From an uncultured Verrucomicrobiota bacterium (GTDB lineage Bacteria; Verrucomicrobiota; Verrucomicrobiia; Verrucomicrobiales; Verrucomicrobiaceae): a DNA stretch of 35,647 nucleotides. Within the stretch, counting starts at the first letter, position 1. The number at the start of each line of letters is the position of its first letter. The translations under genes and the position numbers were made by a program. The stretch lies in contig CAINXC010000076.1 in NCBI GenBank assembly GCA_903854655.1, forward strand, positions 1 to 35,647. The letters run 5' to 3'. Positions 14,914 through 24,595 of the stretch are shown piece by piece. The notes beneath the pieces were generated by a model that saw nothing but the letters and a program-made list of their open reading frames with translations, did no database searches and was not told where the DNA came from.

Positions 14914-15561
14914 TCACGTGCATTCATGGCTGCCGTGTTTGCGAAACCAATTCAAAATCGTGCCAAAGAGAGTTCCCAATCCTCCCCCAATTACCCCCCC
15001 AATTAACCCACCTGGTACAATTCCGGTGGTTATATTCAAAATAACGAATACTCCTCCGCCGACGAAAGTACAAGTGCCTATGACTGCCTCATTGCTGGCT
15101 CCCCCAAATGAGAATCGACAAAGAAACAGGCCAAACGCAGCCGACTCAATAATGCCAAGCGCGATCAAGGCCCAACCCCAAGGGCCTGATAATATCTCAC
15201 TACGAGCTATCTCACTATGAGCTGCATAAGGTGGCTTTCTCTCCATGGCTTCACGTACTCTTTGAGATTCAGGTAGCGTCATACCGCGAGCAACAAGACC
15301 CGCGAGGATGCGCTCTTCATTTACTCTTTGAGATTCAGGTAGCGTCACACCACGAGTTGCATAGGATTCAACCTGATAGTCAATCACAGGGATCATGGCT
15401 GCTATCATAGCCCCCCCAATCAGAAGGCTCAGAAAAATCCATTTATTAGCTCTCCTTTTAAGGCAAAAACCCCCTTCAGAATTCACCGTCTTGTGACAAA
15501 ACGTACAGGTTTTGACTCGGCTGGGTATTTCATTTGTAGTGTTCATTTGGAGGTTTTCCAT
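14914..15561 (-). CDS. Hypothetical membrane protein with N-terminal Cys pair and glycine-rich C-terminus
   Basis: 215 residues; a second ATG five codons in is an alternative start. The N-terminus has CTFCHKTV followed by a further Cys (GGFCLKRR), resembling half of a zinc ribbon. Helices follow: about KWIFLSLLIGGAMIAAMIPVI, then a soluble loop, then GWALIALGIIESAAFGLFLC, a VIGTCTFVGGGVFVILNI segment, and a glycine-zipper region (GGLIGGVIGGGLGTLFG). The loop carries TLPESQRV twice, 22 codons apart, with 25 identical bases at DNA level (15257-15281 and 15323-15347). Base composition is visibly AT-richer than the neighbours, suggesting recent acquisition. No family recognised. Confidence 0.6.
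   Translation of the reverse strand: MENLQMNTTNEIPSRVKTCTFCHKTVNSEGGFCLKRRANKWIFLSLLIGGAMIAAMIPVIDYQVESYATRGVTLPESQRVNEERILAGLVARGMTLPESQRVREAMERKPPYAAHSEIARSEILSGPWGWALIALGIIESAAFGLFLCRFSFGGASNEAVIGTCTFVGGGVFVILNITTGIVPGGLIGGVIGGGLGTLFGTILNWFRKHGSHECT
15257..15347. repeat. Intragenic direct repeat, 25 bases, 66-base period
   Basis: ACTCTTTGAGATTCAGGTAG and the next five bases occur identically at 15257-15281 and 15323-15347. The period is 22 codons, so the reading frame of the membrane protein gene is kept and TLPESQRV is repeated. Identity at synonymous positions suggests a recent duplication. Confidence 0.8.
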
Positions 15562-15688
15562 TTGATTTGCTATCCTTCACCAACGTGAGCATTCGCTGCG
15601 ATTCTATACGGCCTCCAGGGTTCGGCAAATCCTATTTGAGAGAGGTGTTTCCCGTTCCATGCGGGCACGTCCCGTAACCACCAACCAC

Positions 15689-17857
15689 TCACTCCGGATA
15701 AGCAAACTCATCCAGGTTCAAGATCACCCGGCACAACTGATCGAGCGAGGGCTCATGCTTGAGGAAGGCGAGCATTTTCGCGAGTTCTGCTGACGAGGGA
15801 TCGCGGCACAGGGCCAGGCGCCAGGCGAGGCGGATTTGCGCGGCGGGATCGGCGCCGGCTTCCCTGGCTAAGCGGGTGGCGAGGTGGTGGGCCTGCTGGT
15901 TCACGAACTCGCCATTGAACAGGCTGAGGGCCTGGGGGGCGACGGTGGTGACCTGGCGCTGGGGGCAACTGGACACGGTATCGGCGAGGTCGAGCACCTC
16001 CAGCATGGGTACCACGAGCCCGCGCTTCACGAAGGCGTAGATGGTGCGGCGGGATGCTTCGCGCTCATCGGAAGGCTTCCAGATGCTTTTGTCGGAATTG
16101 CCCTCCAACGCGGCCTCGGGAATGGCGGGCCGCATGGCGGGGCCGAAGCGCTTCTCATTGAGCCGGCCGCTGACGGCAAGCATGGAGTCGCGGATGGCCT
16201 CGACCTCCAGGCGGCGGTAGGGCATGCGCCAGAGCAGGCGGTTCTCGGGATCGGCCAGCAGGGCGGGCGGGGCATCGGCGCGCTTGCTCATGCGCCAGGT
16301 GTTGCTCATAAGGATGAGCTGGTGCAGGCGCTTGAGCGACCAGTGGGCATCATTGACGAACCAGTGCGCGAGCCAGTCGAGTAGCTCCGGGTGCGTGGGC
16401 GCGGCGCCCATGAGGCCGAAGTCGTTGGCCGTGCGCACCAGCCCCTGGCCGAAGTGCTGCTGCCACACGCGGTTCACCATGACGCGGGCGGTGAGCGGAT
16501 TGTCATCGTCCGCCAGCCATTGCGCCAAGCCGAGCCGGCGCCGGGTGGTGCGCTCACCGGGCGGAGGGAAGACCGGCTGCTGTTTCACCAAAATCGCTGG
16601 CACGGCGGGCTGCACCAGATCGCCGGGACGCGACGGCGAGCCGCGCGTGAGCACATGGGTTTCCGGGACCTTGGACGGCGATTCTCTCCAAATGTAAGCC
16701 TTCTGGGCGTTAGGTCCATCGCCCAAGGGCAGGGGTAATTCGGAGCGGCCGTTGCGCGGACGCTGCAAGGGCGCGAACACCGCCGCGAGGCTGTAGTAGT
16801 CGTGCGTGCTCAGCGGCTCGAACTTGTGATCGTGGCAGCGGGCGCAGCCAATGGTAAGCCCCAGGAAGGCCTGGCCGGTGGTGCTGACGATGTCATCCAA
16901 CTGATCGTAGCGATCCGCAGCGGGATCGGCCGGCTCATCGTCCCAGTGGCCGAGACGCAGGAAGCCAGTGGCGATCATGGTTTCGGCGCTGCGATCCGGC
17001 AATTCATCGCCCGCCATCTGCTCTTCAACAAAGCGGTTGAAGGGTTTGTCGGCATTGAGCGCCTTGATGACATAGTCGCGGTAGCGCCAGACAAAAGGCT
17101 TCTCCGCGTCGCGCTCGTAGCCGTTGCTGTCGGCATAGCGGACGACATCGAGCCAGTGCCGCGCCCAGCGCTCGCCATAGGCGGGACGGGATAGGAGGTC
17201 GGCAATGACGTGATCCAGCGCCTCGGGAGTGGCGCTCAAGGCAAATCGCCGCTGCTCCTCCAGCGTGGGCGGCAGACCAGTGAGATCCAGATAGACGCGG
17301 CGCAGCAGGGCCATCGGCGCAGCCGCAGGCGCCGGCTTCCAGCCCTGCTGCTCAAGCTTGGCAAGCACGAAGGCGTCGATGGGATTGCGCGGCCAGTGCG
17401 GGTCTTTCACCGCTGGCACCGACGGGTTGCTCACGGGCTGAAAGGACCAATGCTCGGCAGGTGATTTCGGAATCACTTCACCCTTGGGATAAATCGCGCC
17501 GCCCTCAATCCAGCGACGCAGCAGCTCGATCTTTTCGGGTGGCAAAGGTTTGCCCTCGGCAGGCATGCGATCATCGTCACTCGACGCCAGCACGCGTTTC
17601 ATGAGCAGGCTCGCGCTCCCCTGCCCCGCCACCACGACCGGGCCGTGCTTGCCGCCCTTGGCGATCAAAGCGCCCACGTCCAGCCGCAGACCGCTCTTTT
17701 GCTTCAACTGCCCGTGGCAGGAGGCGCAGTGCTCCCTGAAGATGGGCTTGATCTCGCGCTCGAAGTCGGGCGGTGAGTCTGCGCGGGCCATGCCACAAAG
17801 CGCCCATGCAATCACGCAGAGGGTAGGCGCTTTGAGATTTGTGGGACGGGGGATCAC
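15689..17857 (-). CDS. DUF1549/DUF1553 protein with planctomycete cytochrome C domain (compact form)
   Basis: About 722 residues from a GTG at 17857, which opens a signal-like N-terminus (IPRPTNLKAPTLCVIAWALC). A TTG at 17899 is the longer alternative. A PSCyt1-type haem motif CASCH lies just after the signal (FREHCASCHGQLKQKSGLRL). The DUF1549 domain follows (PIDAFVLAKL; RVYLDLTGLPPT; YGERWARHWLDVVRYADSNGYERD) with a second CxxCH (IGCARCHDHKFEP). The DUF1553 domain carries LTARVMVNRVWQQHFGQGLV, THPELLDWLA and MSNTWRMSK, ending in LCRVILNLDEFAYPE. It lacks the long insert found in the other two copies here. Probably a periplasmic electron-transfer protein of unknown partner. Last gene of a five-gene operon, 110 bases after the flavoprotein. 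Confidence 0.85.
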   Translation of the reverse strand: MIPRPTNLKAPTLCVIAWALCGMARADSPPDFEREIKPIFREHCASCHGQLKQKSGLRLDVGALIAKGGKHGPVVVAGQGSASLLMKRVLASSDDDRMPAEGKPLPPEKIELLRRWIEGGAIYPKGEVIPKSPAEHWSFQPVSNPSVPAVKDPHWPRNPIDAFVLAKLEQQGWKPAPAAAPMALLRRVYLDLTGLPPTLEEQRRFALSATPEALDHVIADLLSRPAYGERWARHWLDVVRYADSNGYERDAEKPFVWRYRDYVIKALNADKPFNRFVEEQMAGDELPDRSAETMIATGFLRLGHWDDEPADPAADRYDQLDDIVSTTGQAFLGLTIGCARCHDHKFEPLSTHDYYSLAAVFAPLQRPRNGRSELPLPLGDGPNAQKAYIWRESPSKVPETHVLTRGSPSRPGDLVQPAVPAILVKQQPVFPPPGERTTRRRLGLAQWLADDDNPLTARVMVNRVWQQHFGQGLVRTANDFGLMGAAPTHPELLDWLAHWFVNDAHWSLKRLHQLILMSNTWRMSKRADAPPALLADPENRLLWRMPYRRLEVEAIRDSMLAVSGRLNEKRFGPAMRPAIPEAALEGNSDKSIWKPSDEREASRRTIYAFVKRGLVVPMLEVLDLADTVSSCPQRQVTTVAPQALSLFNGEFVNQQAHHLATRLAREAGADPAAQIRLAWRLALCRDPSSAELAKMLAFLKHEPSLDQLCRVILNLDEFAYPE

Positions 17858-17967
17858 GGCTCTGATACGACACGGGAGGCGCTGCTTATTCAAGAACAAG
17901 CGGGTGGATCGAGGACACTGGAGCCCCGCCCGCCGAGGAGGAGTATGAGTAGGAGGAAGAGGAGGAT

Positions 17968-19644
17968 TTAGAGGCCTTCGGGCCTCAGGGGCTGGGGCTC
18001 ATAGAGAATGACACCGCCACGACGCAGGATCGCGCGCTGTACGGCAGTCACATCGACCTGCCGGACGCTCTTGCCAGCATCGAGCGCCACCTTGGCCGCA
18101 ATGCCTGCCGCATCGCCCAAGGCCATGAACACCGGCTCCATGCGGATGGTTTGGTAGCCCACGTGGCTGGCGGAACAAGCCACCGGCACCAGCAGGCCGT
18201 CCACGCACCTCGGCACCAGGATGCGATAGGGAAGCTGGAGCGGATCGTGGTCCACATAGAAATAGCCGGGACGCAGGAAGGGGTGCGCCGGATCAAACTT
18301 GCTCACGCCATGGCAGTCGAAAGGGTACTCGGCCACAGCGACGCCATCGGGCTGGCGCTTCGGCAGGCCGGTTTCGCGACCAGCATCGGCGTCGCGTTCG
18401 GTGAAATTGTACTCACCCCAAATGCGCCGCCCCTGGCGCACATAGAGATGGTGCGGGCGGTTCCGGTGATCCACGAACTCGTTCTTCGGGAAGCCAAAGC
18501 GAAGGCCCTGCTGGCGAATGGATTCGGGCACTTCCTCATCGTGCTGAAGGAACCAGATGAGCCCTTCATTGTAGGACCAGTAGCGGTCAAAAATCTTGGC
18601 CCGCTGCTCAGCATTCGCCTCGGGCCAGGACCAGTTCTCCTCCGCCAGATCCAGCGACTCGCTTGGCACCCCGGTGTCGGGATGCGGATGATCGCTGTTA
18701 GCCTCCATGTTGCCATTGGGCATGGGATAGAGCTGGATGACCTGGGTAAACTTCGTCACCCTGCCGGAGCGAACATCGGCCAGGACATGGCGGTAATCAT
18801 CGCGGTTGTAAGCGGCGGGCCTTTCGACCGGCACCAGGTTGGCCGGGTCTTCGGTCATGTGAAAACGAAAGCAGAATCCCTGGATGCCATCATCCGCCGC
18901 GCCGGTGGAATCCGGCAGGGGATTACGGTCGCCGAAGCGGATGAAAATTTGGCCCGCGTGTGGTTCGCCAAAGGCGGCCCTGCTCTCGCGCCCGACTCGA
19001 TAGGGCACGCCCGCCATCGCCGCGACATCGCCTTCGTAGGTGGCATCGATGAACACACCGGCTTTGAATATCGTTCGCTCGCCTAGCTTTGCCAGATTCT
19101 CCGCCACCAGCGTGGTGAGCTTCACAGGATCACTGAATGCCTTGGGCGTCGCGCCATCCATTCGCTTGCCACGCTCCGCCTCGCGGTCAGAACCATCGGC
19201 ACCTGTCACCTTGGCCGAGACAACGCGATACCGCTCGATGAGACGGATACTCTTCTCGCAGGCAAGCATTTCGCGGAACACGTGCTCCGCCACATGCGGC
19301 TCGAACATGTGGCCACCCGCGCAGATCTTCACCTGTTTCGAATCTTCGCCACCATACTGCCTGACATAGTAATCGCGCACTCGCTTGACGAACTCCGCGA
19401 AGGAGCCACCAACCGCGCCTATCTTGCGGATGTCCGTGTTGGTCAGCCCACCGGAGATGATGCCACCCACATGCGAGGTCTCCTCAAGCAAAACAACATC
19501 AGCTCCCGATTTCGCCGCCGCGACCGCTGAAGCCACACCGGCAGGTGTGGCACCGATGATAAGGACATCGGTCTTGATGGTTTCCCCGGCGGGCAGGGTT
19601 TGGATGGACAATCCGACAGCAAGAGTGGCGATGAGGAGTTTCAT
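17968..19644 (-). CDS. Secreted FAD-dependent oxidoreductase (FAD_oxidored type)
   Basis: 558 residues. A Sec signal (MKLLIATLAVGLSIQTLPAG) leads into the ADP-binding fold TDVLIIGATPAGVASAVAAA (25-44), with ETSHVGGIISGGLTNTD as the conserved following segment. A middle region has GVFIDATYEGDVAAMAGVPYRVGRES, the usual FAD_oxidored signature. The C-terminus has PYRILVPRCVDGLLVPVACSAS and ALGDAAGIAAKVAL for flavin binding. It is similar in layout to the gene at 2642 but clearly a separate paralogue. It follows the large DUF1549/1553 gene by 16 bases, so co-transcription is very likely. Substrate unknown; electrons could pass to the haem proteins on either side (inference). Confidence 0.88.
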   Translation of the reverse strand: MKLLIATLAVGLSIQTLPAGETIKTDVLIIGATPAGVASAVAAAKSGADVVLLEETSHVGGIISGGLTNTDIRKIGAVGGSFAEFVKRVRDYYVRQYGGEDSKQVKICAGGHMFEPHVAEHVFREMLACEKSIRLIERYRVVSAKVTGADGSDREAERGKRMDGATPKAFSDPVKLTTLVAENLAKLGERTIFKAGVFIDATYEGDVAAMAGVPYRVGRESRAAFGEPHAGQIFIRFGDRNPLPDSTGAADDGIQGFCFRFHMTEDPANLVPVERPAAYNRDDYRHVLADVRSGRVTKFTQVIQLYPMPNGNMEANSDHPHPDTGVPSESLDLAEENWSWPEANAEQRAKIFDRYWSYNEGLIWFLQHDEEVPESIRQQGLRFGFPKNEFVDHRNRPHHLYVRQGRRIWGEYNFTERDADAGRETGLPKRQPDGVAVAEYPFDCHGVSKFDPAHPFLRPGYFYVDHDPLQLPYRILVPRCVDGLLVPVACSASHVGYQTIRMEPVFMALGDAAGIAAKVALDAGKSVRQVDVTAVQRAILRRGGVILYEPQPLRPEGL

Positions 19645-19660
19645 AGGGCGCGCAGGCGCA

Positions 19661-22600
19661 TTACTCCATCATGGCGAACTCATTGGAAAGCAGCAAAGCC
19701 TGCGCGAGCTCTTCCCAGGCGGTGAGCGGCTTCGGCGGCTTGTTGGGATCGGCGAAGTCCGTGCGGGCGTCCCAGCGGCGGGCCATGCCCGGCATGCCCG
19801 GCATGGCAGCACCCGGCATCATGATGGTGGGCGCCCATTGATACACCCCGGGATCGTCCGTCCCCGCGCTACTGACCACAAAGTCGAGCGTGTCGCCCTG
19901 CTTGACTTCGATGTCTTTGACCTCGGTCGTGACTGAGGTGTCCTTCACCTTCCACTCGCCTAACAATCCTTTGCGATTGGAAATGACGCGCGCGATCACT
20001 CCCTCACCTTTGTCCTTCATCTGGCTCAATTCTGCCGTGATGTTGACAGCGCCATCCTGCGGGGCCACCCAACGGCGGATGGTTCCCGTCTGCGATCCCG
20101 CCCCAGGATCACCACCCTGCGCATCCAGCATGATGCCGGCAGGTCTGCCGCCCGATTTGCCAGCGCCGGGCTTCCAGGCCTTGCCATCAAAGGAGGTGAG
20201 AGCGGCGAAGTCCTTCACGGACTTGCTCGCGATGTCAAAGCCTCCGTAGCCGTACTGCCAGTCCTTCGCTTCGGGCTTGACCAGATCATGCTGTGGATAG
20301 GCGGCCAGGAAGGCAAGGGCGCCAGCAGTCTCCTTGTCTGATGGCTGACGCTGCAGGACGCGGCGATACAGCTCCTCAATGCGGCTGGGGTCATCAGGCA
20401 GTGCCTTTGTCAGCGAGGCCGCAAGCGCCTTGGCGCTGTCGGTCATCATGGGGCTGTTCATGAGAAACAGGGCGCGTGGAGTCAGCGCCGTCTGGCTGCG
20501 TCTTGGTGCGCTGAAGTTGGGGTCCGGGAAATCGAAGTTGCGGTAGAGATTGGGCAGGATCTTGCGATCCACAAAGCCGTATACCGTGCGACGAAGGGTG
20601 GCGGGAGAGGCGTCGGCCAGCTTGATCGCCCTGCCCCCCAGCGCCCCGGAAAGCTGGCCGGTGACCGCCAGGACCGAGTCGCGGAAGGGCTCCAGCTCCA
20701 GCGGGCGCATGGGGAATTGCCAAAGCAGCTTGTTAGCTGGATCAATGGCCAGCGCCTTGCTTTGCGGCATGGCGCTGCTCTGCTGATATGTTGCGCTTAG
20801 CATCAGGTGCTTGTGCAGCTTTTTGAAGCTCCAGCCGTTGTCCATGAACCACGAGGCGAGATGGTCGAGCAGTTCCGGATGGGTGGGGGGATCGCCGCGG
20901 AAACCGAAGTCGCTGGGCGTGCGCACAAGGCCTTCGCCAAAGTGCCACTGCCACACGCGGTTCACGATCACGCGGGCGGTGAGAGGATTGCTGCGCGAGG
21001 CGATGGCTCGGGCCAGCTCCAGACGCCCGCTCTTGTCCTTGGGAAAGGGTGATGGTGAAACGTCATGCAACACCGTGAGAAACTGGCGCGGCGCGTCGGC
21101 GCCTTTGACATTGGGATTGCCGCGCACGAAGACCTTGCCCTCGTAAGGCTTGGTGTCATCGACAAACACCATGGCGCGCACTGGCGCGCCGGGATGCTCC
21201 GACTCGATCTTGTTGATCTCCTTCTCCGCCTTGTTCAGCGGGCGCCCTTCGGGCTCCACAAGCAGTCCGCTCTGGTTGGCATAAAAGTTATCAATCCTGT
21301 CGATGTACCATGGCCCGTCCTTGGCGCGAAACAGGTTGCCGGGGCCGTCTCCAGGCTTCACCACCCCGGTCCACATGACCTCTGTGATCCGGCGCGCAAT
21401 GTTCTCGTGCATCATTTTGATCGGGATGCTCAGATCGCCCTCACTGAGTTCGCGGCACTGCTTCAAAGGCTGGGCGTTCTCGGTGGACCAGCGATCGATG
21501 ACCTTCGCAAAGCAGGCATCGTAGCGTTTGGCAACGTCCTCCAGGGTCGCTGGCGGCGGACCAACGAAGAGGGCCGCAATGGCAGGATCCAGCCCTTTGT
21601 CAGCATTCGCCACGAACTTCGCGGCAAGGGCGGCGGCCTCCTTGGCAAAACTGTCCTGCGGGAGTTTCTCAAAGGCCTGCCACGGAGCGAACAGCGCGGC
21701 GTTTTTTGCCCACCACTCGGGTTTGGTGGCAACGATCTGATCGTAGACGAAAAAATTGAGCCCGCGATCCTTTAGCAAGCCCGAGCGCAGACGGCTGTCA
21801 GTGCGGGAGGAGGCGCCCTTGGTGTCGTGCGCGGCGAGCAGGAAGGAGCCCACCTGCGGCCACTGGCGCCTGAAAGCGTCCGCCGACATATCCGTGAGCA
21901 GGCGCGTGTATTCGCCGCGCTGCTGGCGAATCTGGGTCTGGAAATCGCGTGTTTGCGGTGTTTCGGCCTGCGGCAAAGCGGGCAGCACATTCGGTTCCTT
22001 GCTGCTCTTGAGCACGGAATAGAGGCCATAGTAATCCTTGGTGGTGATCGGCTCCAGCTTGTGATCGTGGCAGCGCGCGCAGCCGATCGTGAGCCCCATT
22101 AAACCCCGCCCGATGACATCCAGGCAATCGTCAATGGTATCATCATCAAGCCGACGGTCCTTGCGCCGGCCCACGGTGAGAAAGCCCATGCCTGCAAGCG
22201 CGCTGGTGTCTTTCGCGGTTTCGAGTTGGTCTGCGGCGAGCTGCTCCACCAGGAAGCGGTCATAGGGCATGTCCTGGTTGAACGCACGGATGACATAGTC
22301 GCGGTAAGTGAAGGCATTGGGATAAGTGTCGTCGCCGCTGAAGATCGCGCCCATGTTGTCCGCGTAGCGCGCCACGTCGAGCCAGTGCCGCCCCCAGCGC
22401 TCGCCATAGGCGGGCGAGGCGAGCAACCGGTCGATCACCGTCTCGAAGGCCATCGGCGAATTGTCAGCCAGGAAGGCGTTCACCTCTTCATCCGAGGGCG
22501 GAAGTCCGGTAAGATCAAAGCAGGCGCGGCGAATCAGCACGCGGCGGTCGGCAGGTGGAGAAAGAGTGAGCTTGGCCTCGCTGAGTTTTTGAGTGATGAA

Positions 22601-23086
22601 GGCGTCCACGGCCCCGACGCTCGTGGATGGGGGTTTGGGATGGGTCACGGGCTTGAAGGCCCAGTGCTTCTTGGCGTTTTCCAGGTGCTGCTCGATGCGC
22701 GTCAGTTCGCGCTTGCCCCCGCGCGGATCAGGTGCGCCCATTTTGATCCAGGCTTCAAGGTCGGCGACCTCCGCATCGCTGAGCTGCTTCTTGGGCGGCA
22801 TCTGCAGGTCCTTGTTCGCCCAGCGCACCGCCTCCAGCATGAGGCTCTTGCCGGGCTCGCCGGCAACAAGCGCAGGCCCTGTATCGCCGCCCTTGAGCAG
22901 CGACTCCTTGGTATCAAGCTGCAAGCCGCCCTTGTGCTTGCCGGATTCGGCGCTGTGGCAGTCGTAACACTTGTCCACCAGCAGCGGACGGATCTTTGTC
23001 TCAAAGAAGGCGTTGGGCTCCGCAGCCTGTGTCCAGGCGCAAGCCAAAGTCACCGCCAACCCCGCGCTCCAGGTTCTCATGTTCAT
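19661..23086 (-). CDS. DUF1549/DUF1553 cytochrome C domain protein with extra C-terminal beta-sandwich
   Basis: 1141 residues; the ATG at 23086 lies 3 bases past the upstream DUF1501 stop, and a second ATG two codons in is possible. Signal peptide about residues 1-22. The first haem motif is CYDCH (40-44), followed by the GLQLDTKESLLKGGDTGPAL segment of PSCyt1 domains. DUF1549 follows (AFITQKL; CFDLTGLPPSDEEV; GERWGRHWLDVARYAD; second CxxCH in IGCARCHDHKLEP). DUF1553 carries LTARVIVNRVWQWHFGEGLV and FDFPDPNFSAPRRSQTALTP. Between PQHDLVKPEAKDWQYGY and the DUF1553 ending (LTAWEELAQALLLSNEFAMME) there is an inserted strand-rich region of about 150 residues (TIRRWVAPQDGAVNITAEL; GDTLDFVVSS), probably a beta-sandwich that may bind ligand. 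Confidence 0.88.
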   Translation of the reverse strand: MNMRTWSAGLAVTLACAWTQAAEPNAFFETKIRPLLVDKCYDCHSAESGKHKGGLQLDTKESLLKGGDTGPALVAGEPGKSLMLEAVRWANKDLQMPPKKQLSDAEVADLEAWIKMGAPDPRGGKRELTRIEQHLENAKKHWAFKPVTHPKPPSTSVGAVDAFITQKLSEAKLTLSPPADRRVLIRRACFDLTGLPPSDEEVNAFLADNSPMAFETVIDRLLASPAYGERWGRHWLDVARYADNMGAIFSGDDTYPNAFTYRDYVIRAFNQDMPYDRFLVEQLAADQLETAKDTSALAGMGFLTVGRRKDRRLDDDTIDDCLDVIGRGLMGLTIGCARCHDHKLEPITTKDYYGLYSVLKSSKEPNVLPALPQAETPQTRDFQTQIRQQRGEYTRLLTDMSADAFRRQWPQVGSFLLAAHDTKGASSRTDSRLRSGLLKDRGLNFFVYDQIVATKPEWWAKNAALFAPWQAFEKLPQDSFAKEAAALAAKFVANADKGLDPAIAALFVGPPPATLEDVAKRYDACFAKVIDRWSTENAQPLKQCRELSEGDLSIPIKMMHENIARRITEVMWTGVVKPGDGPGNLFRAKDGPWYIDRIDNFYANQSGLLVEPEGRPLNKAEKEINKIESEHPGAPVRAMVFVDDTKPYEGKVFVRGNPNVKGADAPRQFLTVLHDVSPSPFPKDKSGRLELARAIASRSNPLTARVIVNRVWQWHFGEGLVRTPSDFGFRGDPPTHPELLDHLASWFMDNGWSFKKLHKHLMLSATYQQSSAMPQSKALAIDPANKLLWQFPMRPLELEPFRDSVLAVTGQLSGALGGRAIKLADASPATLRRTVYGFVDRKILPNLYRNFDFPDPNFSAPRRSQTALTPRALFLMNSPMMTDSAKALAASLTKALPDDPSRIEELYRRVLQRQPSDKETAGALAFLAAYPQHDLVKPEAKDWQYGYGGFDIASKSVKDFAALTSFDGKAWKPGAGKSGGRPAGIMLDAQGGDPGAGSQTGTIRRWVAPQDGAVNITAELSQMKDKGEGVIARVISNRKGLLGEWKVKDTSVTTEVKDIEVKQGDTLDFVVSSAGTDDPGVYQWAPTIMMPGAAMPGMPGMARRWDARTDFADPNKPPKPLTAWEELAQALLLSNEFAMME

Positions 23087-23089
23087 GGA

Positions 23090-24595
23090 CTAACCCAGGA
23101 TTCCCTTCACCACGTGACCTTCGACATCCGTCAGCCTGAAATCGCGCCCGGCGTACCGGTACGTCAGCCGCTCATGGTCAAAACCTAACAAGTGAAGTAT
23201 CGTTGCGTGCAGGTCATGCACATCGACCTTGTTCTCAACCGCCAGCGCACCGAAATCATCGGTGCTGCCATAGACGGTGCCAGCCTAGACGCCGCCGCCC
23301 GCCATCCACATGGAGAAACCGCCGGCGTTGTGATCGCGTCCAATGCCCTTCTTCTTCGCCACATCGTTGTTGTCGCTGGTGGGAGTGCGGCCAAATTCGC
23401 CACCCCAGAGGATGAGCGTGTCCTTCAGCAGATCGCGCTGCTTCAGGTCGGTGAGCAGGGCGTGCAGCGGCTGATCGCAGGCCTTGGCGAGGCTTCGGTG
23501 CCGTTCATCGTTCAAATCATGCGTGTCCCAGGCGTTGTGGAAGACCTGCACGAAGCGCACTCCCCGCTCCACCAGCCGACGGGCCAGCATGAGTTGACGC
23601 CCCTGCTCCGTGTCGCCATACAGCTCGCGAATGTGATGAGGCTCACGGGCAAGATCGAAGGCATCCGTGGCCTCGATCTGCATGCGAAAGGCGGTCTCGT
23701 AGGCCCCGATACGGCCCTCCAGAATCGCTTCATTGGGGTGCTTGGAGGCGAAATCACCATTCATCTGGCCAATCAAATCAAGCTGGCGTCGCTGTTCGCG
23801 CAGCGAGGTGGTGCCGCTGCGGATGTGCTCGATCATGCGCGAAACCTCCGAACTGGTCGTCGCGATGGCGGTGCCCGCGCACCAGGCGGGCAGGAAGGCG
23901 CTCGCGTAAGGCTTGTCCCCGCTCGAGGTGGTGCCGTTGGGCGAAAGCGAAACGAAGCCCGGCAGGTTCTGATTCTCCGTGCCCAGCCCATACACCGTCC
24001 ACGCGCCCATGCTGGGCCGCACGGAGCCGAAGGCACCGGTGCTCATCACCAGTTGCGCGGGCTCATGCACCGAGGTCGTCGTGTTCATGCTGCGCACCAC
24101 GCACAATTCATCCGCGTGCCGCGAGAGCATCGGGAACAGCTCGCTGATTTCCGTGCCGCACTGCCCGTGCTTGGCAAACTTGAAGGCCGAACGCTGCAGT
24201 TTCCCGCTTAAACGGCCCATGCCCGAGGCCGCTTCACCGGCGGTCTTCTGATAATCCTTCAGGACCTCATCCACCAAGCGCGCGTGGTACTTCTCCAGCA
24301 TGGGCTTGGGGTCGAAGGTGTCCACCTGCGAGGGACCGCCCTCGCAAACCACATGGATCACGTGCTTGGCTTTCCCAGGAAAGTGAGGGGTCTTCGGTGC
24401 CAGCGGCGACACGGGCGCCTGCTCCTGCGCGAAGCCAAACTCCTGGAGCATGGTCGCCAGCCCAAGCGATCCCATGCCCATGGCGCTGCGAGTCAGAAAC
24501 TCACGACGGGTGCGAAGGGGCCGGGACCGGTGGCAAAGGGAAGGATGCATACCGTGACGAATACGCAGCCAATCGGCCCTACTTGTCAGTTTCAT
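23090..24595 (-). pseudogene. DUF1501 gene interrupted by an in-frame TAG
   Basis: From the ATG at 24595 the frame encodes a normal Tat-type DUF1501 protein: [52 protein letters not shown] and GRDHNAGGFSMWMAGGGV. A TAG follows at 23285-23287. Reading on in the same frame gives [56 protein letters not shown] and HVVKGILG before the true stop at 23090-23092, which is the complete family ending. Intact paralogues have Lys at the interrupted position (GAGVK), so a single AAG-to-TAG change explains it. The product would lose about 65 residues. It could be a nonsense mutation, a sequencing error, or readthrough. It overlaps the SGNH gene by 4 bases and ends 3 bases before the next gene, so the operon structure is intact. 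Confidence 0.85.

Noticed and set aside
14534-15220. 228-codon plus-strand frame across the repeat element and the membrane protein gene
   Set aside because: It crosses the inverted repeat and lies antisense to a protein with clear membrane helices; the encoded sequence is Pro/Ser-rich shadow.
15257-15347. Two 25-base direct repeats as a possible CRISPR array
   Set aside because: There are only two units, they are in frame inside a protein gene, and the spacing encodes protein; no cas genes are near.
23285-23287. The amber codon as evidence of pyrrolysine use
   Set aside because: The position aligns with an ordinary lysine codon one base away, and nothing in the window supports a recoding system.
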